Source: Nakamurella aerolata
GTDB lineage: Bacteria; Actinomycetota; Actinomycetes; Mycobacteriales; Nakamurellaceae
Length of the DNA: 64,000 nt
Assembly (NCBI RefSeq): GCF_013002705.1
Contig: NZ_JABEND010000005.1
Coordinates: forward strand, 124,001 to 188,000
Reading direction: 5' to 3'
The first letter of the stretch is position 1; each line of letters starts with the position of its first letter. The position numbers were made by a program, and so were the translations under genes. The notes beneath the pieces are model-generated. The model was given only the letters and a program-made list of their open reading frames with translations, did no database searches and had not been told where the DNA came from. Below, in pieces: positions 40,022 to 51,895 of this stretch.

Positions 40022-40660
40022 CTACCAACGCTCGTCGCTGGTCAGTTCCGGGCGCGGTGACGACTCCAGCGCCGGGCCGTCGCACCATGGGGAGTCGGCC
40101 GGGCGCAGCGGCAGCGGGTCGGTCAGGAAGCGTTGCGCGGCAAGCAGTCCGGCGACGCAGCTGGCGTTGACGATGTGCCCGTCGAAGACGGCCAGCACCG
40201 CTTCGTCCAGATCAACCCAGGCCAGCCGCAGGTCCAGTTCTTCGGCATCCGCCTCGCCGGCCCGCGCGCCGATGGTCAGCCCGCGGGCCAGAAACACCCT
40301 GATCGACTCGGTGGTGAACCCGGGCGACACCGCCAGGTCCACCAGCACCGCCCAGTCGGTGGCGGCGAGGCCGGTCTCTTCGGCCAGCTCCCGCTGCGCC
40401 GAGGCCAACGCCGGTTCGCCATCGATGTCCATCAACCCGGCCGGCAGTTCCCAGAGGCGATGCCCGAGCGGGTGCCGATACTGCTCGATCAGCGCGACCC
40501 GGTTCTGCTCGTCCAGCGCCACAACCGCCACCGCCGTGGTCTTCGCGGCGACCTCACGCGCGGCGACAGAGCCGTCCGGCATCTCCACCTGATCCACCCG
40601 CACCGTCATGATGCGGCCGTCGAAAACCGTTTCGCTGGAACGGATGTCGTAAGTTGCCAC
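40022..40660 (-). CDS. NUDIX hydrolase, ADP-ribose pyrophosphatase type
   Basis: A 212-residue enzyme. The Nudix box GEPALASAQRELAEETGLA supplies the RELAEE metal-binding core, and the LWELPAGLMDIDGEP lead-in is the ADP-ribose pyrophosphatase form, as in mycobacterial Rv1700. It should cleave ADP-ribose to AMP and ribose-5-phosphate. The GTG at 40660, four bases after the pyrG stop, gives the family length; the open frame upstream lies inside pyrG in another frame. Confidence 0.88.
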   Translation of the reverse strand: MATYDIRSSETVFDGRIMTVRVDQVEMPDGSVAAREVAAKTTAVAVVALDEQNRVALIEQYRHPLGHRLWELPAGLMDIDGEPALASAQRELAEETGLAATDWAVLVDLAVSPGFTTESIRVFLARGLTIGARAGEADAEELDLRLAWVDLDEAVLAVFDGHIVNASCVAGLLAAQRFLTDPLPLRPADSPWCDGPALESSPRPELTSDERW

Positions 40661-40664
40661 GGGA

Positions 40665-42896
<2,232 letters not shown>

Positions 42897-45242
42897 ATGA
42901 CGTTCAACTCACGCCCGAGATCCAACTCGCGCCCGAGATCCCGGCCATCGAGCGCCATCGCGCTGCTCGCCGTCGGAGCGCTCGCCGGCTCCGTGGTAAC
43001 CGTCGGACTGTCCGGCGCCGGCAACTCGCCCGGAGTGCTGCAGGCGGCGAGCGCCTCCGGCAACACCATCGCCGGGCCTTACGACCCACCCGACCCGGGC
43101 CCGGCACCCATCGAGAACGGCTTGCCGGCAAATCAGCCGGTGTTGTCCGGTGGTGCCATGTGGCATCCGTGGTCGCCCGGCCCCGGCGAGCTGGGAGCCA
43201 ATCCCCAGGCCTTCGCGATCGACCAGGTGTTGCCCGACGGGCGTAGCACCAAGAAGGTGCTCGCCAACTGGACGAGGAACGAGGACTCCCCCGGCGCCAA
43301 GCTGAACAGCGGGCGGGTGGTGTCGCAGGACAACGGGCTGCTGTTCGAGCCGTACAAGGCGCTCCCGGCCGCCTTCACCATGATGGCCGGCACCAAGCTC
43401 AGGGACGGCTCGGTGCTGTCGGTCGACTTCGTGCCGACCCGCGACGCCGACGGCCTCGACAAGTTCGACGTCTACCGCTCCACCGACAACGCCACCACCT
43501 GGACCAACTGGCGCGCGCCGATCATCGAGAACCAATGGGACATCAACTGGTACCGGATCCACCGCGACATGGTGGAACTGGATGACGGCACCCTGCTGCT
43601 CGGCGGGTACGGCAACGGCAAGATCGACGGTGTCCAGAAGGGGTACAGCTTCATCTTCGCCTCCACCGACGGCGGCAAGAGCTGGACCCAGCGCGCGGCG
43701 CTGAACGCCGGATCGTCTTACAGCACCAACGAAATGGGCTTCACCCGTACCGCCGACGGACGGCTGGTCGCGGTGCTCCGCCCGGACGCCGCCGGGCCGA
43801 ACCGGCTGCCTGAGCCGATGCTGCAGACGTTCTCGTCCGACAACGGCAAGACCTGGGAAGCGCTGAAGCCGTACGTACCGCCGGCCGGGATGCCGCCCGG
43901 CGGCATCATGCCCAAACCCATGCTGCTGCCCAACGGCCAGCTGCTGATGACCTACGGCCGTCCCGACAACAACGTGGTGGTCTCGCGCGACGGCACCGGC
44001 CGCACCTGGGACGCCGGCGTCAATCTCTACTCCCGCTATCCGGGCGAAAACATGTTGCGGCGCTTCATGGGTTCGTCGGGGAACATGGACGTCACCGCCA
44101 GGGACAACTCCTCGGCACTGGCGTTCGGCGACAACTGCCACAACATCTGGTTCTGCCGCGAGTACAGCCACGACAACGAGGGTTGGACCAGGGTGGTCGA
44201 CGCCAAGGCTCCTGGCATCGGCAGGCTCGACCTGGCCACCAAGGTGCAAGCCGGCACCGTCACCCTCAGCGGCAGCGTGCTGCCCGCCGACGCCCGGTTC
44301 CCCGAGCAGCGGCTGCAGGGCGCCGTTGACGGCTCCGGTGAGTACCGCGCCGCTGCCAGGTTCGCCAGCCGGGCCGCCGCCGCCCGCGGTCTCACCATCG
44401 AGCTGGACCGGCCCACCATCGTCAACCGGTTCGGGTTGATGATGGGCAAGGGTGAACCCGGCGCGGCCAAGGTGCAGTTCTCGATGGACGGCAAGACCTG
44501 GGGTCGCCCGGTGACAACGGGGCAGCGCACCGACTTCGCGATGCGGTATCAGGACGTCACACCGGTGTCGGCGAAGTTCGTCAGGATCACCGGAGACGGT
44601 GCCACCCCGCTGACCGCGGTGACCGAGTTCGAGCTGTACAGCGCGAACACCTACACCTTCGAGAACGATCCGGTCGGCTCCACCCCGCGGGGCATCACCG
44701 ACGCCCGCTACGCGCTGGTGGCCGACGAGGGCACCATTCCGCAGTACAACCACTCGCGCACCCGATTGGCCTTGCAGGACAACGACACCGACGTTCGTGC
44801 CCAAGCCAGGATTCCCAACCCGACGCCCGCGGCAACCCAACGCATCACCTTCGGCTACGAAGGCTTCGGTTACGGCTCCGGCGCCATCTGGGAGATTCTC
44901 GGCACCGGCGCCGACGGCAAGGAAGTGGTCGCCGACCGGCTGCTGTTCGCCCCCGCGTACAACCCGAACCGGCATGTGCTCAAGCAGTGGAACGGCAGCG
45001 ACTGGCAGGTGGTCGGCGAGGCCGGACCGTTCGTACCCAACCGCGGCTGGATCGACATCGATCTGGTCAGCAACGGTTCCGGCAGCACCGTCACCATGAA
45101 CGGCGTGAAGATGGGCACCAGCAGCAACCGGCTGGCGCAGGTCGGCACCTTCACCGGGATCAGGGTGCTCACCGGCCAGAACCCGCAGGATGTCGGCAAC
45201 ATGGAGCACTCGTACGACGACATCACCTTCAGCACAAGCTGA
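42897..45242 (+). CDS. Secreted sialidase-like protein with BNR repeats
   Basis: A 781-residue exported protein. An Arg-rich N-terminus is followed by a hydrophobic signal segment (about 20-40). The beta-propeller shows four Asp-box motifs: STDNATTW (195-202), STDGGKSW (256-263), SSDNGKTW (313-320) and SRDGTGRTW (363-371). A discoidin-like domain follows (about 490-605), then a C-terminal beta-sandwich with no clear family. It probably acts on extracellular glycans; true sialidase activity needs an Arg triad and a Tyr/Glu pair I could not assign. It interrupts the otherwise conserved pyrG-steB neighbourhood and is closed by a strong terminator. Confidence 0.8.
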   Translation: MTFNSRPRSNSRPRSRPSSAIALLAVGALAGSVVTVGLSGAGNSPGVLQAASASGNTIAGPYDPPDPGPAPIENGLPANQPVLSGGAMWHPWSPGPGELGANPQAFAIDQVLPDGRSTKKVLANWTRNEDSPGAKLNSGRVVSQDNGLLFEPYKALPAAFTMMAGTKLRDGSVLSVDFVPTRDADGLDKFDVYRSTDNATTWTNWRAPIIENQWDINWYRIHRDMVELDDGTLLLGGYGNGKIDGVQKGYSFIFASTDGGKSWTQRAALNAGSSYSTNEMGFTRTADGRLVAVLRPDAAGPNRLPEPMLQTFSSDNGKTWEALKPYVPPAGMPPGGIMPKPMLLPNGQLLMTYGRPDNNVVVSRDGTGRTWDAGVNLYSRYPGENMLRRFMGSSGNMDVTARDNSSALAFGDNCHNIWFCREYSHDNEGWTRVVDAKAPGIGRLDLATKVQAGTVTLSGSVLPADARFPEQRLQGAVDGSGEYRAAARFASRAAAARGLTIELDRPTIVNRFGLMMGKGEPGAAKVQFSMDGKTWGRPVTTGQRTDFAMRYQDVTPVSAKFVRITGDGATPLTAVTEFELYSANTYTFENDPVGSTPRGITDARYALVADEGTIPQYNHSRTRLALQDNDTDVRAQARIPNPTPAATQRITFGYEGFGYGSGAIWEILGTGADGKEVVADRLLFAPAYNPNRHVLKQWNGSDWQVVGEAGPFVPNRGWIDIDLVSNGSGSTVTMNGVKMGTSSNRLAQVGTFTGIRVLTGQNPQDVGNMEHSYDDITFSTS

Positions 45243-45301
45243 TCCGGTCTCGGGCCGCGGGTTGAAATCCCGTCAGCTCGTTACCTGCGCAACAGACGGC
45301 A

Positions 45302-45333
45302 ACCGGCCCCCGGAGATTCTTCCGGGGGCCGGT
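45302..45333. terminator. Strong bidirectional terminator
   Basis: ACCGGCCCCCGGA (45302-45314) and TCCGGGGGCCGGT (45321-45333) form a perfect 13-bp stem with a six-base loop, in the gap between the convergent sialidase-like and steB genes. Flanking T-runs are short. Confidence 0.8.
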
Positions 45334-45371
45334 CGCCGTGTGGTGCTGGGTTGTCAGGGTGATGGCGCCGC

Positions 45372-46313
45372 TCAGCCGACGGCCAGCGCAGGGACCGGGC
45401 CCTGCGCGCCGGTGCCGCTGCCGTACTGACCGACCCCGCCACCGTTCTGCTCGACCAGGGCGAGCACCGCGGCCAGCTGCCCTGCGGTGGTGTTGGCGTC
45501 GTCGACGGTGCTGACGGCCTGGCTGCGGATGCCGTCGCCGCGCACTGCGCCGACAACGCCCTGCGGGGTGGCCGAGCCGTCGCGACCGACCACCACCACA
45601 CCGCCGGCCGACTTCTTCAGCTGGGTGGCAAGATCGGCGACCGCCGCGGCCCGGTCGGCTTCCGAACCGCCGGACTGCTTGCCGCCGGTCAGCACCAGCA
45701 CCAGCCGGCCAGGCGTCTGGGTGCCGGACGCGGTGAGGTAACCGGCGCCGGACAGCGCCGACAACGCGGTGGTGGCGTCGGTGGCCGACGCCGCGGTCTT
45801 GCCCGCCGGGTCGGTGACCAGCACGGAGCCGAGCAGCGCGCCCGTCATGGTGCCGGCCGAGGCGACGTCGGGGAGCACACCCTTACCGGCCGGAACCGAC
45901 TTGGCGACAAGCGATTCCAGCTCCGAGCTGCGGCCCGGGTCGGTGAAGTTCTGGGTCAGCTGCAGCTGCGAGGTGACCTTGGCGCCTGCCTTGCCGAGCA
46001 GCCCGACGATGGCGTCGCGATCGCCCGGGTCGGCGTCCTGGGTACTGATCAGCACAACGGTGGCCTTGGGCAGGGTGCCGCGCACAGCCAGCTGGCTGAC
46101 CGAACCGGCCAGCCGCTGGTCGGACGCGACCTGCGCGGACAGGTCGGTGTTCTGCTGCTGCAACGCATCTCGCTGTGCGGTCAACTGGGCGTTCTCGTCC
46201 TGGTTGCCCACCAGGATCGGCGATTGCACCTTGGTCGCGCCAAGAAAGATGCCGAGCGCCAGCGCCAGGAAGACCGCCGCGATCGACATGATGTGGTACC
46301 GCATGGAAATCAT
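45372..46313 (-). CDS. steB: SteB/MctB-like membrane-anchored protein
   Basis: A 313-residue protein of the actinobacterial Rv1698 family. A single N-terminal helix (SIAAVFLALALGIFLGATKV) is followed by a coiled-coil stretch (NAQLTAQRDALQQQNTDLSA) and a periplasmic domain. Rv1698 was described as a copper-transport/outer-membrane protein and its corynebacterial relative as SteB, a partner of SteA at the division site. The ATG follows the steA TAG stop directly (TAGATG), supporting a joint role. Confidence 0.85.
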   Translation of the reverse strand: MISMRYHIMSIAAVFLALALGIFLGATKVQSPILVGNQDENAQLTAQRDALQQQNTDLSAQVASDQRLAGSVSQLAVRGTLPKATVVLISTQDADPGDRDAIVGLLGKAGAKVTSQLQLTQNFTDPGRSSELESLVAKSVPAGKGVLPDVASAGTMTGALLGSVLVTDPAGKTAASATDATTALSALSGAGYLTASGTQTPGRLVLVLTGGKQSGGSEADRAAAVADLATQLKKSAGGVVVVGRDGSATPQGVVGAVRGDGIRSQAVSTVDDANTTAGQLAAVLALVEQNGGGVGQYGSGTGAQGPVPALAVG

Positions 46314-47483
46314 CTAGAACAGCCCCTTGACCCAGTTGACGAAGTTGTCCCAGCCCTGACGGGCGAGATCGGCGTAGGTGCCCGACACATCGGAGTAGTA
46401 GATGGCGACCGCGATCGCGACCAGGGCGGCGACCACAAGGATCAGCACGACCCACCAGGACACCTTGGGCCGGTACAGCTTTGCGACCGCGGGGGCCTCA
46501 ACGACTTTCTCGGACACCCGCATCCGCACCAGGAAGGTGGAGGCGGAGGAACCGCGGCCACGGTCGAGCAGTTCGGTGAGCGAGGCGTGCATGCCGACCG
46601 TCACCATCAGCGAGGCGCCGTGGGCATCGGCCAGCAGCAGCGCCAGGTCTTCGGAGGTGCCGCTGGCCGGGAAGGTAACGGCACCAATCCCCAAGTCCTG
46701 CAAGCGTTCAAGGCCGGGCGCGTGCCCGTCGGTGTGCGCCGGGATCACCACCTCGGCGCGACTGCGCAGCGTCTCGTCCTCGATCCGCTCCGGGTTGCCG
46801 ACGATCACGTCGGGCTGGTAGCCGCGGGCGATCAGCGCGTCGGCGCCGGAGTCGACCCCGATCAGCACCGGGCGGTAGTCGGAGATGAATCGCTTGAGCT
46901 GCTTGAGTTCTGCGTCGGTGTCGGCGCTGCCGGTGACGATCAGCACCTGCTTGCCGTGCATGTCGGTGGCCAGTTCGGGGATGCCGACACCGTCCAGCAG
47001 CAGCGTGCGCTCCCGCTTCATGTACTCGATGGCGTTGGCGGCGAACGCTTCCAACTGCGCCGACATGCCGGACTTGGCCTCGATCATCAGATCGGCCACC
47101 GACTCGGCGGTGAGCGCCACCCCGGAGGCAACCTCTTCGTCGCCGTGGTACAGGGTGTCCTCGTCGAGGCGCACCTTTGCGCCGTCCCTGAGCCGGACGA
47201 AGACCTTCTCGCCGACCTGGTCCAGCAGCGGGATGCCGGCAGCGACCAGAATTTCCGGGCCGAGGTTCGGGTAGCGGCCGGAGATCGACGGTGCCGCGTT
47301 GACCACGCCGGCGACCTGCGCCTTGACCAGCGCGTCGGCGGTGGCCCGATCGATGTCGGGCTCGTCGATCACCACGATGTCACCGCGGCCCACCCGGCCG
47401 AGCAGCGTGTCGCTTCGACGCGACACCCGAGCGACGCCTGTGATACCAGGTGCCGCATGTGACTGGCGGGACAGAAGTTTCAT
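46314..47483 (-). CDS. steA: SteA-like cytokinetic protein
   Basis: A 389-residue protein of the Rv1697 family. The N-terminal part contains GDIVVIDEPDIDRATADALV, the middle a thiamine-pyrophosphokinase-like fold (VLIGVDSGADALIARGYQPD and VGNPERIEDE), and the C-terminus one hydrophobic helix (VSWWVVLILVVAALVAIAVA) with a short tail. SteA acts with SteB in cell division in Corynebacterium. The ATG at 47483 fits the family start (MKLLSRQ). It sits between recN and steB as in mycobacteria. Confidence 0.87.
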   Translation of the reverse strand: MKLLSRQSHAAPGITGVARVSRRSDTLLGRVGRGDIVVIDEPDIDRATADALVKAQVAGVVNAAPSISGRYPNLGPEILVAAGIPLLDQVGEKVFVRLRDGAKVRLDEDTLYHGDEEVASGVALTAESVADLMIEAKSGMSAQLEAFAANAIEYMKRERTLLLDGVGIPELATDMHGKQVLIVTGSADTDAELKQLKRFISDYRPVLIGVDSGADALIARGYQPDVIVGNPERIEDETLRSRAEVVIPAHTDGHAPGLERLQDLGIGAVTFPASGTSEDLALLLADAHGASLMVTVGMHASLTELLDRGRGSSASTFLVRMRVSEKVVEAPAVAKLYRPKVSWWVVLILVVAALVAIAVAIYYSDVSGTYADLARQGWDNFVNWVKGLF

Positions 47484-47628
47484 GTGTGGCATATTGGCAG
47501 GCCGCACGCACGGATACCGGGAGGCGCGACGCTCCGGGCGTGGGAATTTGCCGACACGTCATTCGACGGTCGGTCACTGACAGTGACGCTGCGGCCAGGT
47601 CAGCGGGCTGCTCCCGGTGCAGCCGTGC

Positions 47629-49458
47629 TCAGCCGCGGGCGGCGGTCAACAGATCTCTGGCGTGCGCCAGGGCAGCGTCGGTGTCGGTGCCGCCGAGCAT
47701 GCGGGCCAGTTCGAGTTCCCGGTCGGCGCCCTCCACCACCCGCACGCCGGCGGCGTGCACGCCGGTGTTCTTGCGGGTGCCGGCGGCACCGTCCACCACG
47801 TACTGCCGGTCGGCATAGGCGGCCACCTGCGCCAGGTGCGTCACCACGATCACCTGGTGGCTCTTGGCCAGGGCGGCAAGCCGGCTGCCGATCTCGGTGG
47901 CGGCGCGGCCGCCGACCCCGGCGTCCACCTCGTCGAACACCAGGGTGCCGACGGTGTCGGCGCCGGCCAGCACCACCTCGAGGGCCAGCATCACGCGGGA
48001 CAGCTCGCCGCCGGAGGCGCCCTTGGTGATCGGCAACTCGGGCGAGCCGGGGTGCGGCGTCAGCAGGATTTCGACGTGGTCGACTCCGTCCTGGCCGGCG
48101 TGCCACCACTGGCCGTCGATCTGCACCAGCGGGGTGTCGGTGGCGGCCGGGTCGGCGCCGGGCTCCACCGCCCTGCCGGTGACGGCGACGCGCAGCGCGG
48201 ACCGGCTCATCGCGAGCTTCTTCAGTTCGGTGGTCGCCTGCTTGGACAGTGCGGCGGCGGCCTTCCGGCGCCGCGCGGTGAGTTTCGCTGCTGCGGCGGC
48301 GACCTCGGCGGCGAGCGTGTCGACCCGCTGCCGCAGCTCGCCGAGGGCCGCGTCCGAGGTGTCCAGTGACGCCAGCTCGGTGCGGGCCGCCTCCGCCCAG
48401 GCCAGCACCTCGTCGACGTCGGCGCCGTACTTGCGGGTGAGCGCGCGCAGCTCGGCCTGCCGGGTGAGCGCCCTATCGAGCGCGGCCGGGTCGGCGTCCA
48501 AAGTGTCGAGGTAGCCGGCCAGATCGGCGCCCACCTCGGTCAGCACCGACACCGCCTGCTGCACCGCCGGCACCATCCCGGCGAGCTCGTCGTCGCCGCT
48601 GCCGGCCAACTGCCTGGCCGCGGTGTCGGCCAGCCCGGCTGCCGTCGGTGCGTCCGGATCGCCGGATCCGCCGACGCCGGAGAGCGCTGCGGCCGCGCCG
48701 GCCGCTGCGGTGCGCATCCCGTCGACGTTCTCCAGCCGCTTGACGGTGGCGATCAGCTCGGCGTCCTCACCGGGTTGCGGTGCCAGCGCGTCGATCTCGG
48801 TCAACCCCATGCGCAGCAACTGTTCTCGCTGCGCCAACTCTCGTGCCCTGCCGACCCGGTCGGCCAGCTCGGCGCGCGCGGCCAGCCACCCGGCGCGGGC
48901 GGTCCGGTAGCCGGCGAGCGGGCCGCCGCGTCCGGACCCGGCCGATCCCGTTGCGCCGCGGGAGGTTTCCGCGGCGGTACTGGTGTCAAGGCCGGCGTAG
49001 CGATCGAGCACCCGGCGCTGCACCGACGGGCTGAGTAGTGAGATCGCTTCCTGCTGGCCATGAATCGCCAGCAACTGCTGGCTGATCGAGGCCAGCGCGC
49101 CCAGCGGCACCGAGCGACCGCCGAGGTGCGCGCGGGAGCGGCCCTCGGCGGAGACCGTGCGCACGCAGATGGCCGACCCGTCGTCGTCCACGTCGCCGCC
49201 GACCGACTCGACGGCCTCGGTGATGGCGCGTTCGGCAGCGGGTGAGGTTGCTTCCCAGCGGGCTTCCACCACGGCGCGGTCGGCGCCGACCCGAACCCTT
49301 GCAGCGTCGGCGCGGCCACCGGCGACCAGGCCGAGAGCGGTCACCACCATGGTCTTGCCGGCGCCGGTCTCGCCGGTGACGACGGTGAATCCGGGATGCG
49401 GGTTCAGGCCGGCGTCGGCGATCACACCCAACCCGGAGATCCGCAGTTCGCTGAGCAC
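47629..49458 (-). CDS. recN: DNA repair protein RecN
   Basis: A 609-residue SMC-like ATPase for double-strand-break repair. Walker A is GETGAGKT (29-36), followed by RGARVRVG-type family sequence; the signature GASGGELSRVMLALEVVL and Walker B LVFDEVDAGVGG lie in the C-terminal part, with coiled coil between. Start taken as GTG (49458); the TTG just before it is also possible. The position between nadK and steA is conserved in actinobacteria. Confidence 0.93.
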   Translation of the reverse strand: MLSELRISGLGVIADAGLNPHPGFTVVTGETGAGKTMVVTALGLVAGGRADAARVRVGADRAVVEARWEATSPAAERAITEAVESVGGDVDDDGSAICVRTVSAEGRSRAHLGGRSVPLGALASISQQLLAIHGQQEAISLLSPSVQRRVLDRYAGLDTSTAAETSRGATGSAGSGRGGPLAGYRTARAGWLAARAELADRVGRARELAQREQLLRMGLTEIDALAPQPGEDAELIATVKRLENVDGMRTAAAGAAAALSGVGGSGDPDAPTAAGLADTAARQLAGSGDDELAGMVPAVQQAVSVLTEVGADLAGYLDTLDADPAALDRALTRQAELRALTRKYGADVDEVLAWAEAARTELASLDTSDAALGELRQRVDTLAAEVAAAAAKLTARRRKAAAALSKQATTELKKLAMSRSALRVAVTGRAVEPGADPAATDTPLVQIDGQWWHAGQDGVDHVEILLTPHPGSPELPITKGASGGELSRVMLALEVVLAGADTVGTLVFDEVDAGVGGRAATEIGSRLAALAKSHQVIVVTHLAQVAAYADRQYVVDGAAGTRKNTGVHAAGVRVVEGADRELELARMLGGTDTDAALAHARDLLTAARG

Positions 49459-49488
49459 CAACCAACCGTAGCGGGCGCGGCGACGGCG

Positions 49489-50442
49489 CTAGTGGCGCTG
49501 GTCGCGCCAGCCGTGCACCGGCAACGAGAACTTGCGCACCAGCCGATCGGTGAACGGCCCATCGCCGATCCGCACCAGATCCACCGCCTCGGCGCCGCGC
49601 CTGGCGTGCACCCGCGATCCCGGTGGCAGCCCGTAGGTCCGGCGGCCGTCGCAGGCCAGCACCCCGTCGTGACCGTCAGGGTCGAGGTGCACCGTCACCA
49701 CCGAATCCGGACCGACCACCGCGGACCGCGCGAACAGCGCGTGCGCATTCAGCGGCACCACCAGCAGGGCCTGCACGTCCGGCCAGATGATCGGGCCGCC
49801 GGCGCTGAATGCATAGGCCGTCGAACCGGTCGGGGTGGACACCAGCACGCCGTCGGCGCCGTAGGCGGACAGCCCGCGGCCGTCCACCTCGACAACCACG
49901 TCGAGTACCCGCTCGCGGATGGCCTTCTCCACGGTCATTTCGTTCAGCGCCCAGCAGCGGTACAGCACGGTGCCGGCGACCTCCACCTCGACGTCGACCG
50001 TCATCCGCTGCTCGATGCGGTAGTCCCGGTCGACGATGGCGTCGAGCACGCTGTCCATGTGGTCGGCATCGGCCTCGGCGAGGAAGCCGACCCGCCCCAG
50101 GTTGACGCCGAGCACCGGCGCCGCGGTGGGACGCGCCTGTTCCGCGGCGCGCAGCAGGGTGCCGTCACCGCCCAGCGCAAGCACCAGCTCCACCGGCGCA
50201 CCGTCGGTCGGTGGCAGGCCGATTTCCTGGGCCTCGTCGGGCAGGCCGACCAGCTCGACGCCGCCGGCGGCCAGCCGCTTGCGAGTGTCGGCGGCGATCT
50301 GGCCGATGTCCGGCCGCCCGGTGTGGGCGACCAGCAGCACGCGCCTCGACCCGTGTTCTCCCTGGTCGCCGTGCCGAGGCGGCGCGGCCGGGTCAGCGCT
50401 GCGCTGGGCCCGGTCGGGCGATTCCGGATGGTTGACGTTCAC
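49489..50442 (-). CDS. nadK: NAD kinase
   Basis: A 317-residue enzyme that makes NADP. GGDGT (91-95) is the catalytic diacylglycerol-kinase-like motif and YGADGVLVSTPTGSTAYAFS the NAD-binding signature. The GTG at 50442 follows CAGGAGAACG. The first 33 residues are polar and probably disordered. It lies between tlyA and recN. Confidence 0.95.
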   Translation of the reverse strand: MNVNHPESPDRAQRSADPAAPPRHGDQGEHGSRRVLLVAHTGRPDIGQIAADTRKRLAAGGVELVGLPDEAQEIGLPPTDGAPVELVLALGGDGTLLRAAEQARPTAAPVLGVNLGRVGFLAEADADHMDSVLDAIVDRDYRIEQRMTVDVEVEVAGTVLYRCWALNEMTVEKAIRERVLDVVVEVDGRGLSAYGADGVLVSTPTGSTAYAFSAGGPIIWPDVQALLVVPLNAHALFARSAVVGPDSVVTVHLDPDGHDGVLACDGRRTYGLPPGSRVHARRGAEAVDLVRIGDGPFTDRLVRKFSLPVHGWRDQRH

Positions 50443-50529
50443 CGTTCTCCTGACGTTTCGGGCTCGCCGCCCACGCGGGACGCGGATGGTTCCGGCGGGC
50501 TGGCGCGGTCATGCCTTCCGCCCGCGACG

Positions 50530-51390
50530 CTACCGGGGCCCGGCCTCGACCGCGGCGTCGATCAGCTTCGTCCAGCTCGCCAGGTCGGTGTCGATGCCGC
50601 TCGCCGGATCCGGCTCGGCGGCGTCGGTCCGGGCCGGTCGGCGTTGCAGGCGGACAAAGTATTCGACGTTGCCGCTGGGTCCTGGCAACGGCGACGGCGC
50701 GACCGCGCGCAGCGTCCACCCGCTCTCGGCGGCCGCCTTCACCACGTCGACGACGGCGCCGGCGCGCAGCCGGCGGTCGCGCACCACTCCGCCGGCGCCG
50801 AGCCGCTGCCTACCGACCTCGAACTGGGGTTTGACCATCAGCAGCATGGTGCCGTCGGCCGTCGTGCAGGCGCTGAGCGCTGGCAGCACCAGCCGCAGCG
50901 AGATGAACGACAGGTCGGCAACGGTGAGCTGGGCAGGGCCGCCGATGGCGCCCGGGGTGAGGTCGCGCACGTTCAGGCCCTCGTAGTTGCGCACCCGCGG
51001 GTCGGCGGCCAGCCGGGGCAGCAGTTGGTCGTGCCCGACGTCGACGGCGACAACGGTCTCCGCGCCGCGGCGCAGCAGCACATCGGTGAACCCGCCGGTG
51101 CAGGCACCGGCGTCCAGGCAGCGACGGCCGCTGATCTCGACGTCAGGGAATGCCTGCAGCGCGCCGAGCAGCTTGTGGGCCGCACGGGACGCCCAGTCGT
51201 CCCCGTCGGTGCCGGCGCTCGGGTCCGGCCGGACGACGAGATCTGCTCCCGGCGGCGTCGGGGTGGCGGGCTTGCGCGCGGGTCGGCCGTCGATCAGTAC
51301 CCGGTCGGCCTTGATGAGCTCGGCGGCGTGTGCCCTCGACCGCGCCAGCCCGCGGCCGACCAGCTCGACGTCCAACCGCGCCCCGGTCAT
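50530..51390 (-). CDS. tlyA: TlyA-type rRNA 2'-O-methyltransferase
   Basis: A 286-residue protein. An S4 domain (about 5-60) is followed by an FtsJ-like methyltransferase with the SAM motif LDAGACTGGFTD (92-103) and the KDKE set Lys73, Asp159, Lys187 and a Glu in NVEYF. In mycobacteria TlyA methylates C1409 of 16S and C1920 of 23S rRNA and its loss confers capreomycin resistance. I took the ATG at 51390; an ATG 21 bases upstream is possible. Confidence 0.93.
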   Translation of the reverse strand: MTGARLDVELVGRGLARSRAHAAELIKADRVLIDGRPARKPATPTPPGADLVVRPDPSAGTDGDDWASRAAHKLLGALQAFPDVEISGRRCLDAGACTGGFTDVLLRRGAETVVAVDVGHDQLLPRLAADPRVRNYEGLNVRDLTPGAIGGPAQLTVADLSFISLRLVLPALSACTTADGTMLLMVKPQFEVGRQRLGAGGVVRDRRLRAGAVVDVVKAAAESGWTLRAVAPSPLPGPSGNVEYFVRLQRRPARTDAAEPDPASGIDTDLASWTKLIDAAVEAGPR

Positions 51391-51431
51391 CCGACGCCCG
51401 TCATGCTGCATGTCGCCGGCTGCGGATTCGG

Positions 51432-51734
51432 TCAGCGTCGCTGGTCACCGGCGTCGGCTGTGCCGGCCAGTGCCGCGGACAGCGCCCGGTGCACCCGCTC
51501 GAAGACGCCGATCTGCTCGGCCGGGGCGAGCTGGTCAAGCTCGTCAAGGTCGGCGGCAGCGGCCTGCAGCGGATCCCCGCCGGCGCCCGGCGTGCCGGCC
51601 GAGCCTGGGGTTGCCCTGGCCTGATGCGCGGCCCGATCGCTGGACCGGCCGGGTTCGCGCGAGTCGTTGGGCTCGCCGGATTCGCTCGGTGCACTGGCAT
51701 GGCTGGATGCACCGACATCACGGCCTGGCTGCAT
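51432..51734 (-). CDS. Small conserved actinobacterial protein (Rv1693-like position)
   Basis: A 100-residue protein. The first half is Ser/Gly/Ala-rich and probably disordered; the second has the helical block DLDELDQLAPAEQIGVFERV HRALSAALAG, a pattern of short proteins found next to tlyA in actinobacteria. The ATG at 51734 follows GGAGGACAAACC. Function unknown. Confidence 0.75.
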   Translation of the reverse strand: MQPGRDVGASSHASAPSESGEPNDSREPGRSSDRAAHQARATPGSAGTPGAGGDPLQAAAADLDELDQLAPAEQIGVFERVHRALSAALAGTADAGDQRR

Positions 51735-51895
51735 GGTTTGTCCTCCGCCGCTGAGACTGCTGACCGCTGACTGCTGGTCGCGCTGGCTTCCCATTGAACT
51801 CCAGCGCGAGGAATCCAACGGGATCGAGCAGACGGCCCGAGCGGGACGCCAAGCGATTGCCGGCGGCCGCCGCGGAGCCGTGGCTCAACGGTACG

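Noticed and set aside
42909-45209. A 766-residue minus-strand open frame opposite the sialidase-like gene
   Set aside because: Antisense shadow; the plus strand has a signal segment and four Asp boxes in one frame.
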